Source: Nitrospirota bacterium (lineage in GTDB: Bacteria; Nitrospirota; Nitrospiria; Nitrospirales; UBA8639). From it: a DNA stretch of 6,049 bases. The translations under genes and the position numbers were made by a program. The notes below the pieces were generated by a model, which was given only the letters and a program-made list of their open reading frames with translations, had not been told where the DNA came from and ran no database searches. This document shows positions 5,242 to 6,049 of the stretch, one piece after another (the first letter of the stretch is position 1; each line of letters begins with the position of its first letter). Where the stretch lies: the NCBI GenBank assembly GCA_029865515.1, contig JAOUGQ010000190.1, forward strand, positions 1 through 6,049, given 5' to 3'.

Positions 5242-6049
5242 TTAGCTAAGAGTGCCCACATTAAAGAATTTCACAAACCCCGTCAGGAAGCTGACCCCTT
5301 GCTCCAACCCCCCGTTAAAGTCCTGGACTAATGGCACCTGGGAATAAAAGTACCAACTGGTGCTGTCGGTTAAGTTGAGGGTAATTCCGGGGGTGAACAT
5401 GAGGTTCGTCGAACCAGTATTGTTGACCGTGCGTGTTTGAAGGTTGCCATCGATCTCGGTTTCTCCGGAAAGCCCCACTCCAACCCCACCGGCCTGTGAA
5501 AGTGTGCTGCGGAACGTGTCATGAACATTATAAATATAGTTGAGTTGTCCGGAGAAGGCGATGTGCGGAGTAATGTTGTAAATCAATCCGCCGGAGAGGA
5601 TATGGGTGTCACCAAATTGATAACCATATTTGTTTTGAAAGGTGTGTCGATAGGTATAAGAAAAGAACTGGTTCAGGGTGTGAGGGATGAGTTCATATGC
5701 TTGGTAGACATGTCCGATTACGCCATAGTCACCACGTCCGGCTTGTAATGTGGGCTCTTGGATGGTATCTGTGCCATGGCCGCTGGTTTGGGACTGATAT
5801 TGGCCGGTTGGAAATTCTACTCCTGCTCCAACAACGACCATGCTTCGAAGAGAGGGAAGAAATCCGTATTTTGCCATCAGGCGGATATCCCCGATGCTGG
5901 ATGTGTCCCAGTTTTCAAATACTCCTTCTCCCTCATGATGGCCGGAGTCCGGATCAATTCCGACCTCTACACGGTGTTCATGTTCCCGCCAGAGGACAGG
6001 CACGGTTAATTGAAGCGTGAAGTTATCAGTGACGCCGTAATTTAAATTC
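5242..6049 (-). CDS. Outer-membrane beta-barrel protein (transporter / phenol MetA-like family), 5' end cut by window
   Basis: The frame is open from the window edge (first full codon at 6048) to a TAA at 5242-5244, giving 268 visible residues; the start and signal peptide lie outside. A GTG at 6003 could be read as a start, but the reading continues upstream with barrel-like sequence (NYGVTDNFTLQLTVPVLW), so it is internal. Alternating polar/hydrophobic strands with turn residues recur throughout, for example GDIRLMAKYGFL, SMVVVGAGVEFPTG, LSGGLIYNITPHIAFSGQLNYIY and SWYFYSQVPLVQ. The protein ends in an aromatic-rich strand (FLTGFVKFF), as expected for a barrel. The pattern resembles the putative transporter family often named after the phenol-degradation MetA pathway (PF13557-like); substrates of most members are unknown. 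An early loop (about visible residues 19-42) is rich in His and acidic residues (EHEH, GHHEGEG). A 227-bp gap and an inverted repeat separate it from the TonB operon, so it is probably a separate transcript. Confidence 0.8.
   Translation of the reverse strand, partial: NLNYGVTDNFTLQLTVPVLWREHEHRVEVGIDPDSGHHEGEGVFENWDTSSIGDIRLMAKYGFLPSLRSMVVVGAGVEFPTGQYQSQTSGHGTDTIQEPTLQAGRGDYGVIGHVYQAYELIPHTLNQFFSYTYRHTFQNKYGYQFGDTHILSGGLIYNITPHIAFSGQLNYIYNVHDTFRSTLSQAGGVGVGLSGETEIDGNLQTRTVNNTGSTNLMFTPGITLNLTDSTSWYFYSQVPLVQDFNGGLEQGVSFLTGFVKFFNVGTLS

Noticed and set aside
5242..6003. GTG at 6003 as the start of the beta-barrel gene.
   Set aside because: The frame stays open to the window edge with barrel-type sequence and no signal peptide follows 6003.

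Overview
The window looks like a chromosomal segment of a Gram-negative, diderm bacterium. It carries a complete TonB/ExbB/ExbD energy-transduction operon, a periplasmic TPR protein, a probable lipoprotein and an outer-membrane beta-barrel. Every gene I support lies on the minus strand, so the reading order runs from high to low coordinates. Gene style and the small metal-protein-like ORF remind me of Nitrospirota or a comparable environmental lineage, but the sequence alone does not prove the taxonomy. I see no mobile element, CRISPR array, tRNA or rRNA.

Layout in transcription order. (1) 6049-5242 holds the C-terminal 268 residues of an outer-membrane beta-barrel protein; its start lies outside the window. 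(2) 5241-5015 is a 227-bp intergenic gap. It has a perfect 14-bp inverted repeat (5135-5181), possibly the end of the beta-barrel transcript, and a 15-bp dyad (5079-5093), possibly an operator for the next operon. (3) 5014-4133 encodes an unrecognised secreted or lipid-anchored protein ending in a SHOCT-like helical hairpin. (4) 4133-3462 is a short TonB-family protein (TonB-1). (5) 3430-2378 is an exported protein made of nine TPR repeats. (6) 2381-1485 is a long, proline-rich TonB (TonB-2). (7) 1458-853 is ExbB/TolQ-like. (8) 856-446 is ExbD/TolR-like. (9) 431-69 is a small His/Cys-rich two-helix protein, followed at once by a GC-rich hairpin at 48-66.

Genes 3 to 9 are packed like one operon. 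There is a 1-nt stop/start overlap (TGATG) at 4133, 4-nt ATGA overlaps at 2378-2381 and 853-856, and gaps of only 31, 26 and 14 nt elsewhere. The likely working model is an inner-membrane ExbB-ExbD proton channel that energises one or both TonB proteins, with the TPR protein and the SHOCT-tailed protein as periplasmic partners. No TonB-dependent receptor is in the window, so the substrate is unknown. The His/Cys-rich last gene and the His-rich loop of the neighbouring barrel hint at a metal, which is inference only.

The most unusual point is the arrangement itself. Two TonB paralogues share 40 of 80 C-terminal residues in an ungapped alignment but have very different spacers. They flank a TPR gene and share one ExbB/ExbD pair.
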